DNA of 64,000 nucleotides, taken from contig OZ038451.1 in the NCBI GenBank assembly GCA_964036195.1, positions 6,514,529-6,578,528 on the forward strand, written 5' to 3'. A program made the translations under genes and the position numbers. Every line of letters begins with the position of its first letter. Position 1 is the stretch's first letter. Below the pieces are notes generated by a model. That model was not told the origin of the DNA and made no database searches. It saw only the letters and a program-made list of their open reading frames with translations. The DNA comes from Sphaerolaimus hirsutus (Eukaryota > Nematoda > Chromadorea > Monhysterida > Sphaerolaimidae). Of the stretch, positions 47,801 to 62,800 are shown piece after piece.

Positions 47801-50800
47801 GCACAAACATCCAGAGAGTGTAGATGTCCAGGGGTCACAGATGTCCACAGAGTCACCCCTCAAACAACCCCCCAAACATTCTCACAGCCCACCAGTGAAG
47901 CGGGCGCTGAAGACTACAGTAACGAGCGAATCTACTACCAACCCCCAACCTCAAACACAACGTCATCAGATCATAATTACGTGTCGCCCAGCCACCGTAG
48001 GGCGCCAAGTTCAGGCGCGCCTGGTGACGATTCGTTGTTGCTGCAGCTGAGACATGGTCAGGCGCCGCGGCGCCCTACGAGCGCCCTAAATCAGGTAGGG
48101 TTGTCTTGGGGGTTATTTGAGGTTGGGTGCGAAAAATGGATGAGAAGTTTTTTGACTGGGGAAATGGTGTCTGATGATTGTACGCTTTACATTGAACCTT
48201 TACCATATACAATTCGAATAAAGACCAGAAATTGTGTACGTTTTTTGATTTCAGAATTTATATACCACCTTTATTTTACTACGGAATAAGTTTGCGTGAA
48301 TTTGTAATGTGACGTTATTCACGAAATCACAGTAATATTCCCTGTAAAGCCTGTAACACGTACACATTTGCTATATACGTTGGCGTTTCAGATAACAGGT
48401 AGCGAAAATTATGTACTTTGAAACTATTATTTTTCAGTTATTGTGCGGCATCCTTTTTAATACTGGATTATAAATATGAACTTGGATTATTTTAAATACT
48501 AGATGAAAACGTATTGCGTTGAAAACACGTAAAACATTTTGCAACGTTGGTTTTCCACAAGGGAACTTGTGGTTGGGATAATTGATTTGCATTTATAATT
48601 TCCGTATTTGCATGGTAGAAAGTCTAGATAGAGTGTTGTAATTACATGCATACAGTATGTACAGGGGTGGGCATCTTCAGTTACCGCTGGGAAAATGCGA
48701 TAGATTGAGCTACGGTTGAGCTATCGGAATGAAATTTTAACACAATGGAGTAGACTCCATAGGACACCTATTCTGAAGTTTGCAACCCAAACGGCCACAT
48801 TTTGGGTGAATTGTGGAACACACGGTTTTTAGTGTAATTTTGTGACTTGGCGTCACCCATAGGATAAATCGAGGGTGGCATTTGAGGGGGGGGTCATCGG
48901 TCGTTGGTGTCGTCCCATTCTGTCGTACATCGGCCGATTTTGATGCCCTTTGAGTATGTTGTGGTCGCGCCTACTACCAAATTCTTTTTTTACTCGAATA
49001 GTCCCCCAGTCCCGAGATAAGGGGGGTGAAGTCACAAAATTACACTAAAAACTGTGTGTTCCACAACTCCTCCAAACTGTGGCCGTTTGGGTTGCAAACT
49101 TCAGCATAGGTGTCCTATGGAGTCTACTCTATTGTGTTAAAATTTCATTGTGATAGCTCAACTGTAGCTCAAGCTATCGCGTTTTTCCAGCGGTAACTGA
49201 AGATGCCCACCCCTGTATGTATACATATACCATAAAAATGGTGAAATTTCTTCCAATTACACGGTAGTTTATATTCCTCGCTTTTGCGCATGTCAGCCTG
49301 CCGTAGTATACACCGCACAAAATAGTTAAAGTTGTGGGTAAAAAAGGTTGTTACATACATTTGGTTGAATGTGGGCAAAAACAATAACCCCTAGGGGGCA
49401 ATTCTGAAAGTGAACAACTGTACTTATAACTTTTCCTTGCCACTTATGTGTTCTTGCGGAATTGACCACAGGTTTCCATTCCATTGTCCACAAATGTAAC
49501 AACCTTTTTTGCCACGACTTTACTTTTGTAAACCACCAAAAACAACAGCCGAACAACAGAGCCTTTGAATCAATGGGCAGATAAATATTCATCCAGTGAT
49601 AGTGAAGCGAAGTCATTATTTCACCTGAAAGTGTCCAAAAGACATTTGGCGGATTGGACACTTTCCGGAAAACATGCAACGTCAGTTCCCATCTTTGGTT
49701 ACTGCCAGGAAACGAAGTGGACATGAACCTGCCCACAGATTCAAAGGCAACCCATCATTTTGAAAATAAACCCCCCTAAAATACACATCAAAAAATATAT
49801 TCAGATGGAATCGCAATATCAAATGCAGCAAAATCAATCCTATCAATATCAAAGTGAAATGCAACAAACTCAACAAACAGATAATTATCAAAGGAGGCTG
49901 GCTGAACAGAGAAAACTTGAGGAACAAGCTATAAGACTTCGGAGGGAGGAATATAATCGATTGGAGAGGGAAAGGAATGAGAGAAAAAGGTGCGTTTTTG
50001 GATTGTTATTTTTTCAGATTTGAAGTTTGATTTGCGATTGAAATCTGTTATGTTGTTTACAAATGTTTTTCTCGTATTTCTTATTTGGTGTTTATATTTG
50101 ATATTACACATTCAAAATTCAACATCAAAATTCAACATTCAAAAAACTGACCAGTTCAATAGCGGCCTCAAAACTTCTCCGGGCATTGTGACAGCCCCGC
50201 CCTGTAAAGTGTGAAATATCAAGTAAAATGTTAAAAGTTCAATACTGTGAATTATTGATATTTCACTTGACATTTGACACTTTACTTTACACCTTACACT
50301 TGGATTGCCACCTTGTTTCCCAGCCCCGAGAACCTCCTATCTAAACCCCATCGTAACAAGTATCATATAATAATAAATCTAATTAGTCACAAAACCACGC
50401 AAATAAATGACCACAAAAATATCAATCCAAATCCCCCTTAAATTTGCAGGTTCCAAAAATCTGTGCCCGATTTGCGTCCGGCCGGAGTGATTGTGACATC
50501 GTCTGGCGCTTTCACGGGTGACGGGCGGAGAATTGACACGAAATCCTGGCAACAGCAATATCCCGTTGTCACGCCCAGACCGCAGGTGGGATTTTATATT
50601 TTCATTGATTTTTATACAATATGAAAAATTGCGAAATAGTTGTTCTCAGGATAACCTACCGCATCTGCTTGAATAATTCTCTATTGAATAATCCCCCCTC
50701 TCGAATACTCCCCCCCTGTGAAACGATCGAGGAAAAATAATCCCCCTTCCTTCAATAACTCCCCTCTCAATGCAAATAATCAATTTGTTCTGTCCAATTT

Positions 50801-53800
50801 GAACAAAAACGGCATGTTATGGTGTTAATAAAGCATATTTTGTGAAATGAGTTCAGTCCCGAGCCCTGTAAAATGTCAAGTCAAATGTCAAATGTCATAC
50901 CAAAAAAAAATGCTGTTGCTGAAATTTTGACACTTTGAAAATTTGTATGACATTTGTCACAAATTTGTATGACACTTGACTTTACACTTTACAGGGCTCG
51001 GGTTTGTCTCCTGTAGTTTTTCTAAGGTGTTTACTCTCAAATCAACCCCCCTCCCCCAGGACATCATAGTAGCGGACACCCAACCACCGCAAGAATCCTA
51101 CTACGTGGACATCTTGGCGCGGCGCGACAAGTTCGTCGAGCGACCCGAGCCCCAGCCTGAGATAAAACACGTGCGTCCGTGGCAGCCGCCGCCAGACATG
51201 CCGCCTAGATTGCCCAATAGGAGGCACCCCCTCAAGTTGGTTTGAGGCCCAGGGGAAGGTTTTGATTGGAGGGGTGGGAGGTGATGGAAAGTGGTAATTG
51301 GTTAGGTTAATAGCGGGACGTGAACTGACAAGTAAAGTTTGTAGTGACAGGCATTATAGTGACAAGTATTTCTAGTGAGTGACAAGTTTTTGTTATCACT
51401 TATCATTTGTTTTTTTTGTGACTTGACGTTAGAATTGGGAATTTCAAAACTTTCGGGTCTGGTATCGGGAATCGGTTCCAAAAATGTGCGGGTATCGGGT
51501 TTCGGTCGATCCGGGTCGGGTCGAGTCGGGTTCCCAACCTTGACGTACTTGACGCACTTTTACATAGTGCCCTCACATATTCCGAGTCAAGCAAATTGAA
51601 TTAAATTGATGACATTTCGACAAGCGACAGACCACTTTATGGCCTTAGGGTGCCGCACCTATTGTGACAAATTTTGACAAAATTTAAATAAAAACAACCC
51701 CCCACAGACCATTTCTCATCGACGACGTGGGTGAGTACAAATGGCGGCCGGTATTATACGAGCCCGAATTCAAATACGAACGGAAAAACTTCACGCCCGA
51801 ACCAGAGGACATAAGTTCCAAAGTTCCGGAGGGTTATGTCTTCCAGCCGATTTCACCCCTGCCCGGTACTTTGGATGATGTTGCGAAAAGACAAACCAGG
51901 GGACTATTGGAACCTGGGACCGGTGCCAGGGCTATACCGTATACTCCGCAAATACAGTATGAAGAACCTGTGGAGGTAGGTTTTTGGCTGTTTGTTTTTT
52001 ATTTTGAGGTTTCCGACAGTTCGAGCTTTAATAATTGAATAATTGAAGTGTGATTTGGTGTCACAAACGTTTCAGTTCAAAACATATAAAAATCCATATT
52101 TCTTATTACCGGTAAAGACATGTAACAGTAACGCTGCGCTATTCAAGTAGAATTCCGTGAAAACTTCTGTTTTAGGGTCATGTCTCAGTTGTGGGGTCAT
52201 TTAACAGACATCAATAATTTCATGTACGGAAAAATTGCCAGATACAGCTGCTATACAGTGGCGCTAGTGCGGATCGCACCATTTTTTAAACCGTCCGGAA
52301 AAACAATAAACTAGTGGGTGGTGCTATTTGGCGAAAAGTATTATTATGAACAGACCAAAACACAGTAATCTCTGACAAAGCATACCTATTTAGTTTCAGT
52401 GCCTTCTCAACTTGATTTCACCAAACCCGTCAACTTCAAACCCCATCCATTCCAACTCCAACCCCCAACAACCCCCCCCCCCAGGTGCACATCCGCAGTA
52501 TCCGTCCGCAATCCGCTCAAGCAGTGCCGACGCAACCCCAACACCCCCCATTTCACTACCCCCGTAGGGCGGCGGGCACCCCCTCCACGTTCATGGTGCC
52601 CAGCGAACCCCCCTTGTCTGTTGGGCCGCACCCTTCTACCGTCACTCATAGTAGGGCGGAACTGGCGCTGGTGCTAGATTCAATTGGGATGTAGGGCGCG
52701 ATGTGGGGCGCCCAACGCCAGTGTAAGTGAGGGCAATTGGGGGTGATAAGGCGCTTACTCGCTTGTAGGACGCCCTACACAGCGCCCTACGTTCCAATTG
52801 AATTTAGCCGCTGGTGGGCAAGCCGGTCAAAAAGAGGGTCACCGAATTGGAGACGGCTAGAAGGGCGCACACGCCGCAGCCGAGTGGCCAGCAAATGCAT
52901 CAGGTGGGTGATGGTGATTGCGGATTGTGAAACTCTGAATAACCCCCCCCCCCCTTGAATAACTCACCAAGCGACTTGAGGAAAAGTTGATAAAATTAGG
53001 GGCGTTACCGTCGCACCATACTGGCTCCTTACAGACTAGAGCACAGCCACCACTGTGGTTTAGCGGTTAGCGCGCTCGTGTTCTGTACGAGAGGCGCGGG
53101 TTCGATTCCCGTCTGTGGCAGTGCAAATTTTGCAATATTTCTATAATCACAATCCGGAATACCTAACTACAGTTAACTGCCTTACTTGAGTGTTTGGTAC
53201 ACATGTTTTATGCCGTCTCCGCCTAAACCAATAGGACGTTGACTTTTTTTTGTTGAAAAATACCGTTTAAACAATGTAGGAATTATACCATAGAATGTTT
53301 TGGCGCTTTTGCTACGCAAATCGCCTGCTCATAAATTTAAAACTGGTTCTGTAGTAATTATTATTTTGTGAATGCATTGTAATACATATTTTAGCGACTA
53401 CATCAGCATGTACCTTCTCAAACACTTCCTTTTATGTAAAATTTAGCTTTTAAGTACCTACTACAGACGCTTCCAACGTGTATTCCCTGCAAGAAATTTA
53501 CAATATGCATACATATTTTTATACATAAGCAGTATAACAGAGCCTATGAACTTACAAAGTGTAATTTTTGTTGTTTTTCCTAATGACATCATTGTAAAAC
53601 AATCATATAATTCGAAATATTGGAACGAGTGTTTCCATAGGCTGTGATTGGTTCGTTTGCTTGCCTACTGGTTACTTCATGGTCGAAACATAACTAAAGA
53701 CAGCCTGTGGAAACATTCGTTACTATAATCAGGAATATGACTGGATGAACTTAGAAACAATGATACCATGGCAAATACACAACAACATAAATAACACTTT

Positions 53801-56800
53801 GTAACTTCAAGGTTTTTGGTATATTTATCTACTGCTTGCATGCCCCCATTAGACAATGCTATGTTCAAAAATAAAATTAGATTTACTGAAACCAACAGAA
53901 TCCCAACTCGACTCAAACCAAAATTTTAAAGAATTCAAATTCAAAATTGAAAAACCACAAATGCAGCCGCCTCCACTGAGCAGCGGGTGGTCCAGTTATT
54001 CGGCTCGACTGCAATCCCAAGAACACAGACACATCAAACAGCAGGGCCACAAGGCCTGGGCGCAGCACCAGAAACGAGTGAGACATGAACTACAGAAACA
54101 AATGTCACCTCAGATGTCACCGCTCGCATTGGGTCAGGCCCCTGGTGCCGTGCTGGCAATTGAAAATGGCCCCAGCACAAGTACGGAGCTACCGCATGGC
54201 AGGGAAATGCAAGTGTAGATGGCAATGGCATGTTTTGGCTTAATTATTCATTTTATTTTATTTATTATTTAGAATATTTCTATTCATTTTTTGGTTGTCC
54301 AGCTTATTTTCTCATTCTCCCATTGCTGAATGCTAATTATTTAGATGCTTAATTTCGTATTTTTCCCGCCTATGTACCCATTGTATGGTGCCATTTCTAT
54401 TTTTGGTGGCCAGTTAGCATATTTTTTATATCATCCATGATTTTCTATTGACTTTGAATGGCTATTTTTTTGTTGCGACCGGCTTTATGGAACTGCATGC
54501 TGAAATTCTAGCTAAAAACATGGTTAATTTGCGATTAATTTATGGATATTAAGATGCCTGCAGAATGAAACATCAATTTTGGTGGTTGGTCAATGTCCCA
54601 ATTGTTTTTTTTTTGTAAATACACATTTTTGTCAAGCTATGTGTTTGAATGCTTCAAAATTTTGAGAAATTTCGCAGAAACCTCCAACAATACGTCGCAC
54701 TCGTTCAGTGGATCACAAAATGGTGCAAACAGTTGTGAGTTTTTGTATTTATTTGTTTATTTATCGATGTATGTATGTTGTATGTTATACCCTGTATGTT
54801 ATATGTATTTGTGTTTCTATGTTATATGTTCTATTCACATGTTCAAATTGTCCCATGTCCATTTTCTACATGGCCTCAATTAGTATGCAATTCAATTGTC
54901 ATAATTTTATACATAGAATATAAGTATTTATACATAATGCATGAACAAAATTTGGCAATAATCCATATCAAAGTTCTTTCATTTTCAGGAACCACCCAAG
55001 ATCAAATCGGTGAGTGAAATCAAATTTACATAAGTTTTTACGTCAATTTTTGCACTCCTCTGTAGTGATGAACTTCTCTTCACTGCATTTGCACCATGCA
55101 CCCAAAATAACCTGCTTTTTAGCTGCCACAAATAATACAAAATCACTGTGAAGGGTTTACTGATGAGAATTAGGTCACTATGGGTCGTGTTTCAAAACTC
55201 TTACACAAAATTGAAACGTTTTCCTTGTGTCATTGTTCGATCATATTTATTCACAAATTCGAATGAAATTTCGATCAAAACATTTCAATTTTTAATAAAG
55301 TTAGGCATCTTGAACACTTCCCAGTGCTAACATTACATGATGACACTATTGGGGGAATTTTCAACATGTCATAAAATGTTCGTAAAAATGAACTTTTATA
55401 ATTCTATCAACTTGAAATTCAACACGATGAAATTGTTCCCCCACTAGTTTCCCGTACTCGAGTGTTTCTCATGTGCATCTCATTGACATTCAACCGCGCC
55501 CAGGAAAATTTTTTAAAAACATTTTAAAAAACGTCGAATTTTAAAAAACCACCAAATACTTCCACCCCACAAAAAACTCACTAATTACCTACAAACAAAG
55601 CCTCAATATGATGAAACAATGGCGCCGCTGCGAGAATTGTCCGAAATCAGACAGCGTCTGGAGCAGAAATCACAACAAAAGCGCACCAACGATATTCGAC
55701 TTACCGAGTGCGAGATCGATGTAAGACACGAACATGCGCACACTGCCGGCCGCTTGGCACCTTGCCAACACGCTAATCAACCTGCTGTGGAGGAGGTAAA
55801 ATTTTTTAGGGTTTTTTGCGAATTTTTTTTTGAGAAATTGGTTTGGGCTTAATTTGATTTAGTTTGAGACTGGGAAGAATGTTTGCTGACCGGCAAAATT
55901 TAAAAACTGTTTTACTTGGATTTGGTTTGGCGCTATTCAATCACTTTTCACTGAATTATTTGCTACGAAATGGGTTCAAAAAATGCTTCTTAGCTGCCGT
56001 AGTGTGGGGTGTTTGAAAATTTGCTTAACATTGCTAATTGGTAGCGAAACACTAAATATGCAACTGTAAATCGGATCAAAATGAAAAATTCAAAAGTTTC
56101 AACCGGCACGTAAATATATTCAACCGTAGCTTCGCAGTTCGCTTAATTTAAGCTTGGTGCAAATTGCTGAGGTTTCCTGCTACAAAGCTCCTAAAGTGCT
56201 GGGGGCGTTCCAACCCCTTTGCTTTTTACAGCAAAGCAGCTTGTAAAAATGTAGATATCTCTAAAATCTGTAGTACATATGTACCGTATATCCTTGAATA
56301 AGAGCCCAAGAGAGTTATTTTTTCGTCGAAAGTTTTGGATTTTGAAATTTTGAAATCTTTTCGTCAGAAATCATTCAAATATTTACACATTGTGGATACA
56401 CGTAACAAATACCTACAGGTGGAATTACTCAAGGGGTGGGGCTTGTTCAAGGGGGGGGGGGCTCACCTGGCCAACAGGGATGGGTTTATTCAAGGGGTTA
56501 TTCAAGCGGGGGGTCTTATTCAAGGATATACGGTACGTTTATACATACCCAACAAAACAACCATAAGTCACCTAGAAATTAACCCCCCCCCCCCTTTGTG
56601 CCGAACAGGAACGTGACGAACAGGGACTGGAAGCGTCCAATGCGGTGCTGCTGCGTCGAAGCGCCGACTGCGCCGCCAGTACGACCATCGCTGATGGGTC
56701 CTCTGTCTGTTTCGATTGCGACTGGTCACCCCCCCCCCCAGCAGACCCCCCCCCCCCGGGTTTTGTGGTGACCCCCAGTTTTGTTGGCGACCCCCACCCA

Positions 56801-59800
56801 CTTGACGCCCTTGATTCCGATTCCGCAAGTTGTCAAGTGCCAATTGGGAATGGCTCACAACTCTTCATTGTAGGTGACAAGTGGTGGGAGAAGTTTCGAG
56901 CTGTGTGTACAGGTGTCACTTTCAGACCCTGTAAAATTTCATGTAAAGTTGCAAAGGTCATGTAAAATGCCGTGTAAAATGGCAAACGTCCACTAAAACA
57001 TTTTCAGGGCATTTCCACAAAATTTTCCAGGGCATTTTACATGACATTTTAAACATAGCATGACAATTTACATTTTACAGGGCGTTTTAGGCCCCATTTG
57101 ACAGGTAAATTCGAAAGTCATTAATATTATGAAAATAAGATTCACTTGTCACTTGATTTACCACTTAAAACTTTCGACACCACTCGTCACTTGCCACTTT
57201 CAACTTGAATTAGCCACAGATGACCCTTCTGAAAAATGGTGTTTTTGGCAATTTGTGGAATCTATCCGTCGCCAACGATTTTAGAGCTAATTTTTGCTTT
57301 TCGTCATTACGCTAATTAATAAAAAGCACCGCGCTACGCTTTCACACTATTAGCGTTTTTTTGAGTGAAAAGCATCAACAGTTTATGGTATTTTCGTGAT
57401 AAAATCCGTCCATAAAAGATGCACATACTAAGAATTTACAGAAGAATTTTTTTGAAATACCCATTTTGTATATTTTGTGCTCTTGTCATAAGTATGCCGG
57501 CACCCTTCAATAGAACGGCATCGTAAGTGTGATTAATGAATTCCCTTATAGCTTAGAAAAAAATGAAAAATTGGTTCCCATATCCATATGCCGTAGTGAA
57601 ATTATCTTGTAAAAAAGCAGACTCGCTTGTATGTAAAATCAAACGATGCCGTTCTATTAGAGGGGAAATGGTGGTCTAAAAATTTACACATTCATTGTTC
57701 AAACTAAATGCAAAACAACAACATAAATATCGCTAAAATAGCACGCACGCACTCAAACTTACAACCGGCCCCAAATTAAGTTGAACGTAAGGCGCCCGTA
57801 AATAGGACCCACGAAATTTTGAATTCATGCGCTTAAGCTCTACACACACGAGTTGACAATGACACCGGGCGTCAACTAAGCTGACTGGTTTCCATTCAGA
57901 TTTTCAGTTGACGGAAGCCGAAAGATGTCCAATTGACATAGGTAAATATCAATATTTATTCCTTTTTGACATTGCTGCACGTGCACTTGAAAATTTAACT
58001 ATAACCCGTCAACTAAAATCTGAGTTGACATGTTGACCAGTTGACGCCCAGTTCCCAGTGCCTAACACACATATCTGGCGCCTTACGTTCAAATCGCATG
58101 CGGACTCTTACCCCCAACCCCACCCCCCACACAGGAGTACTCGTCCACAACGTGGCAATTCAGCCAGGGGGGTGCAGGGGGTGCCTCCGGGGGTCTTTTC
58201 TCCCCCCGGTCTGTGGTCACGATCAATGGTCAGGGACAGGGCCACGGCCACAGCGCCGGCCTGCTCAGTATGCAACACGATCAACACCAGCAGACTGATA
58301 ATGCCCTGCAAGATATGGTAATTTGTAGGGTGTAGGGTTTTTTGCTGTAGGGTGTAGGGTGTTTGACTGCCTTGGGATTTACCGACTTCGGCTTGGAAGA
58401 TTCAGGTTTTGCGTGCGTTTGAGCATTGATTATGAGGCTCAGAGATGTGCTAAATATATGTGCTGAATATCTTATTCGTGATTGAACTGTTTTTCCTCTA
58501 TCTCTAGATAATTATAGCAGTGCTTTTTTACATCAATTACATATAATTGCGACAGTTTGCACATTGCAGTGTGTGCAGCTATGTGTGCTGCTTTGCATGC
58601 ATTCTAGCTTAAAAAACTGGAACAGATAAATAAGTGGGAAAAATTGAAATTTACCACACATTTTCACTTTTGTAAGTCACAAGGTCAACACATTTCGATC
58701 GCTGACCATTAATAACATAAATGTAGTGATATAAAACTAAAAAATTCAATAACACATGCGGTTTCATAATTTTTTTCTCCATAAAATCAAGACACCCAGA
58801 ACCACAACCTAACAAAACCTCCAAAAACCCTCAAACAACCTCAAAACCCCACAAAAACCAGACATCCAGCTCCACCTACAACGCCAGCAGCAACTACACC
58901 AGCACAGTGAACCAGAATCAATTTCAACATAACCACACTGGCAACCTTCTCCATTGTGTGCCAGTTTTGCTGCCGGTTGATGGCAACTGGTCCGGGGTGA
59001 GATTGGCCTCGGCTTCGATGCCCATGTTGAACCAGGAGGAGGATAGTAGGGCTAATAGAACACTGATTAGGGTCAAGGTTGGGGATTTGATGGCTTCTCA
59101 CAGATTTTTTATTTAAAAGCTTTATTCAATCACTTTGAAAAACCCTTGAAAATATATTAATAAATAAGAATGATTTTTATTTTTTTCCTCAAAAATCAAA
59201 ATAAAGATCTATCATTCAATCTATTAAAAATCTGGAGAAAACAGATTTTGTTATTTGCTTATATACTCATGGACGGACATCACGCTTAGTATGGTAACCT
59301 ACCATAACCCATCTGATTAATGAACCAAAAATTTTACAGCTTTTTCATCATTATGTTTAATTTTTATTATGGAATATTTAATTATGGAATTCATCACAAT
59401 ATCTTTTTTCATTGAATTATGATGAGATTATGCACATACTTTGCGGTCCACCGAGTATACCTATATATATTAAAATGCATAATTCTCCTGAGATTGTAGG
59501 AATGCTAGGTAGGGCAGGCGCAGGGTGGGTGTAGTGTGCATGTGGCCTGCGTGTAGATTTTTAGCAGTTGAGAGTGAATCCTGATTATATTAAATAGTGC
59601 ATGGGAATGGTTGATTGTAGTCTGTAATTAGATTTTGTAATGAATTCAAACTAAAATTGAGATAACGTGTAGTGTGTAAAATCTGTAGCAGATTTCAAAT
59701 GAAGAGTCTAAAATATTTCCATTCACTTTCCCAATTCTAATACCAACTCAGCACAAATCACAATTCTATTCTTCCCCAAAAAAATCTTTCCACCCCATAG

Positions 59801-62800
59801 AAAAATTTCACATTCCCAAAATTCCTCCAAAAACCCACCCAAAAATCACCCAGGACGACAGCGCCCAAAAACAGCAGCGCGCAGTTGTAAAAGCAAAACC
59901 GCTAGCGCCGGTGCAAAGCGCCGCCACCGGCACAAATGCTAGTCAGCAGGCAGGAGAGACCATAAAAACTGAGGAGGTTACAAGGACTGAGGAAATTGAG
60001 AGGACTGTGCGCAGGCGGGAAAAAAGAGATAAGACCCAGAAACATAGAGAGTATGGACAACAGCACATGGCTCTGGAGGGGGCGGGTAGGTCTTCTGTGT
60101 GTGTTTTTGCGGTGTTACTGTTCGCTGAAGAGGTCTCCTAGATTTTGACCCTCGGGGGGGGGGGGTGGATAGATCGTTGAGCGATTTGGGGGGGTTAGGG
60201 GGTAATAGGCCAAAATTTTGCCTCCGGGATAGATAGATAGCTGAGCGGCCTTCGGGTTAGATATATAGCTGGGCGGTTTGGGGGGTAACCCCCCCCCCCA
60301 CCCCAACCCCCCTCCCATTGGAGACCCCTGGTTCACTGGAATGTATTTTTCTGAAAATTAGGAATTTTTTGTGGAATTGTTGTGGAAATTGATGGTTTAC
60401 GTAAGAAAAAGATCTGGTAAACATTTAGAAAGAAACTTAAAAATTGTTTTTTATTGTTTCACATTTCTCTCACATTGGGTAAATTCTTTGCATAATCATT
60501 TTTCCCGTCACATTATTCATCAAAATTCTACAGCATCATCCTCATCATTGTGCAGCGTTCAGTCTGATCATCAAATCCACACATCCACAACCCCCCACCC
60601 CTCAACCCCCCCCCCCAACCCCCCAGGCAACCAACAAAACTACTACACGTGGACGAGCGGGGGTGGCGGTGGGGGGCACCGCTCCACGCAGCAATTGCAG
60701 CCGCTGTCCGGCGGCAGGGTAGACGAGTCCTATACGAGGCAGACTACTACTAGACGTGCCAGGGATAGGGAGCATAGCCATGATAGGGGACATAGGGCCA
60801 GGGGGCAACATCATAGTTCTATGAGTCATGGGAGGTGGGTGGGGGGTTTTTTTGGGTGGTGGGGGTGAATTTGAAGGGGTTTTTTCATTTTGGGGATGGG
60901 AAAGTCCTTGTTAAGGGTTATAGTGTGTTATGGTTCAGGGTTAAATTGGATTCTGATGGCACTTACAGACGCTGTAAAATGCCACATGCCATGCAAAGTG
61001 TCTAAAGTCATGTAAAATGTAAGATATTCTTTTATATTTCTTCGGTCGTTTGACACTTTTCATGACACCGTGTCAATTTCCATGACATTTGGCTTTGATC
61101 GGGCGTTTTTCAGGTTCTGGGAGTGTCCCGGTCTAAAAAACTTTCCGGTGCTTTTTACGTCGCTTCATAACACACCAAACATACTTATTTATAACGTGTA
61201 GCTTCCAACTTTACCAAAAATTCGGCATCAATTATTTTGATAAAAAAAAGTAATAGAGTACAAATGTATTGCCAGATTCCACCTGAAGTTATCCACGAAA
61301 TTCTAAAAAAATATGCATACCGGATTTCCTTGAAATATCCCCAGGGGTTTTTTTCAGAGTGAGAATTTTGAGGGGGGTATTTCGAGGGTATACGGTAGGT
61401 ATTTCAAAATCCAATTTTCCAGGTCCCACCAGCACCATGGGAGTGCCTCGTACAGGGACGGCTACATGCAGGGCTACGCTGTGGGCGATTCACTCAGAAG
61501 GGGCCACCTCAAATATGCACCCGTATGTTGTATATTTTTCAAATTTCACATTTGGGTATTGGTTGCGAAACTACAAATTAATACAAAGTACAAATATTTG
61601 CAGAACGGCGATATCCGCGATCGCCGCAGCAGTTCCCGCTCAATGCACAAAAGCTACTCCAATCGTTAGTGTACCGGGCATTTTTATCCACGTTTATAAC
61701 AAATTAATTATTTAATTCTGACACTGACATGATAAATAATCATTTATAAACAAACTCTGATGACTTTATACTTTTCATGCGCGGTCGTAACTCCATTGGC
61801 AGGATGCCAAGTGTAACTCAATCGTGCGAATCTTGTCAAAAACGAACAAAATTGGATATTATAGCTGTAAATCCACACGTAAAACATTTCACCGACGACA
61901 CATTTTTTACTCATTTTACTAGGATCGCTCGCACTTTTGTAATGCTTGGCACACTGCCAACATGAGACAAAAGATTGCGTAGAATGAGGAGTCTGTCAAC
62001 TGCTGCTGATGGCAATCAAAAAAACAAACCTTCCGGTAAACTCAAATGGTTTCAAAGCAGATCTATGAGTTATTATCCCACGAGTAACCCAAACTGCCGA
62101 TCGCGTGTGTAATCCAGTATACCAACCCCCCCCCCAGGCGACATCTCCAACTTGTCCCTCATGGGCGGGGGAGGCAACGCCATAGTCGAGTACCCCCCTT
62201 CAACCCTGCCGCGCTACGGCACCCTCGACGGCAGTGTAGCGGCCGCGCCGCCGCAACCCCCGCCGCATCGGCACCATCAAAGGGACAGGGGCAGCCGCGG
62301 CGGCGCGTGGCAGGACAGGGCTGGGGGCATGGATGGGCACTGGGGGCAGGGACAGGCTGTTGCGCGGTTGGTGGGGGTTTTGAGGGGTTTTGTGGGGTTT
62401 TGAGGTGTTTTCGTCGCAGTGGCGTTGTATGTATAATGTCATGACGAGATACCTCGTTTTAGAATATCTACCCCATCCAAAGGACCCTGTCCCTGTGGGC
62501 ATGTAACCCTGCACGACATGTAGACCTGGTTGTATGGGGGCCATACTTGTCCAGTGGGCACTGGGCAGGTCAGTAAAAAGTGATTACTTTTCACTTTTTG
62601 TCATCATTTTTTGGCATACACTTTTAAAAGTAAAAAATGTCAAAAAGTGAAAAGTAATCACTTTTTACTTTTCACTTGTCACTTTTTAAAGTGACAAGAA
62701 GGTACGCCGGACATGTACGACCCCGAAAGATGTAGAGCGGGTGTCTAAAGTGTCTACCAGGTAAAAATACATTTTGACCGGGTCTACATGTCGAGCGGGT

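Noticed and set aside
47735-47887. Start of a new protein at ATG 47735
   Set aside because: The first 51 codons lie before a strong acceptor (CTCACAG, 47887) and the following exon fits the running phase of the large gene.
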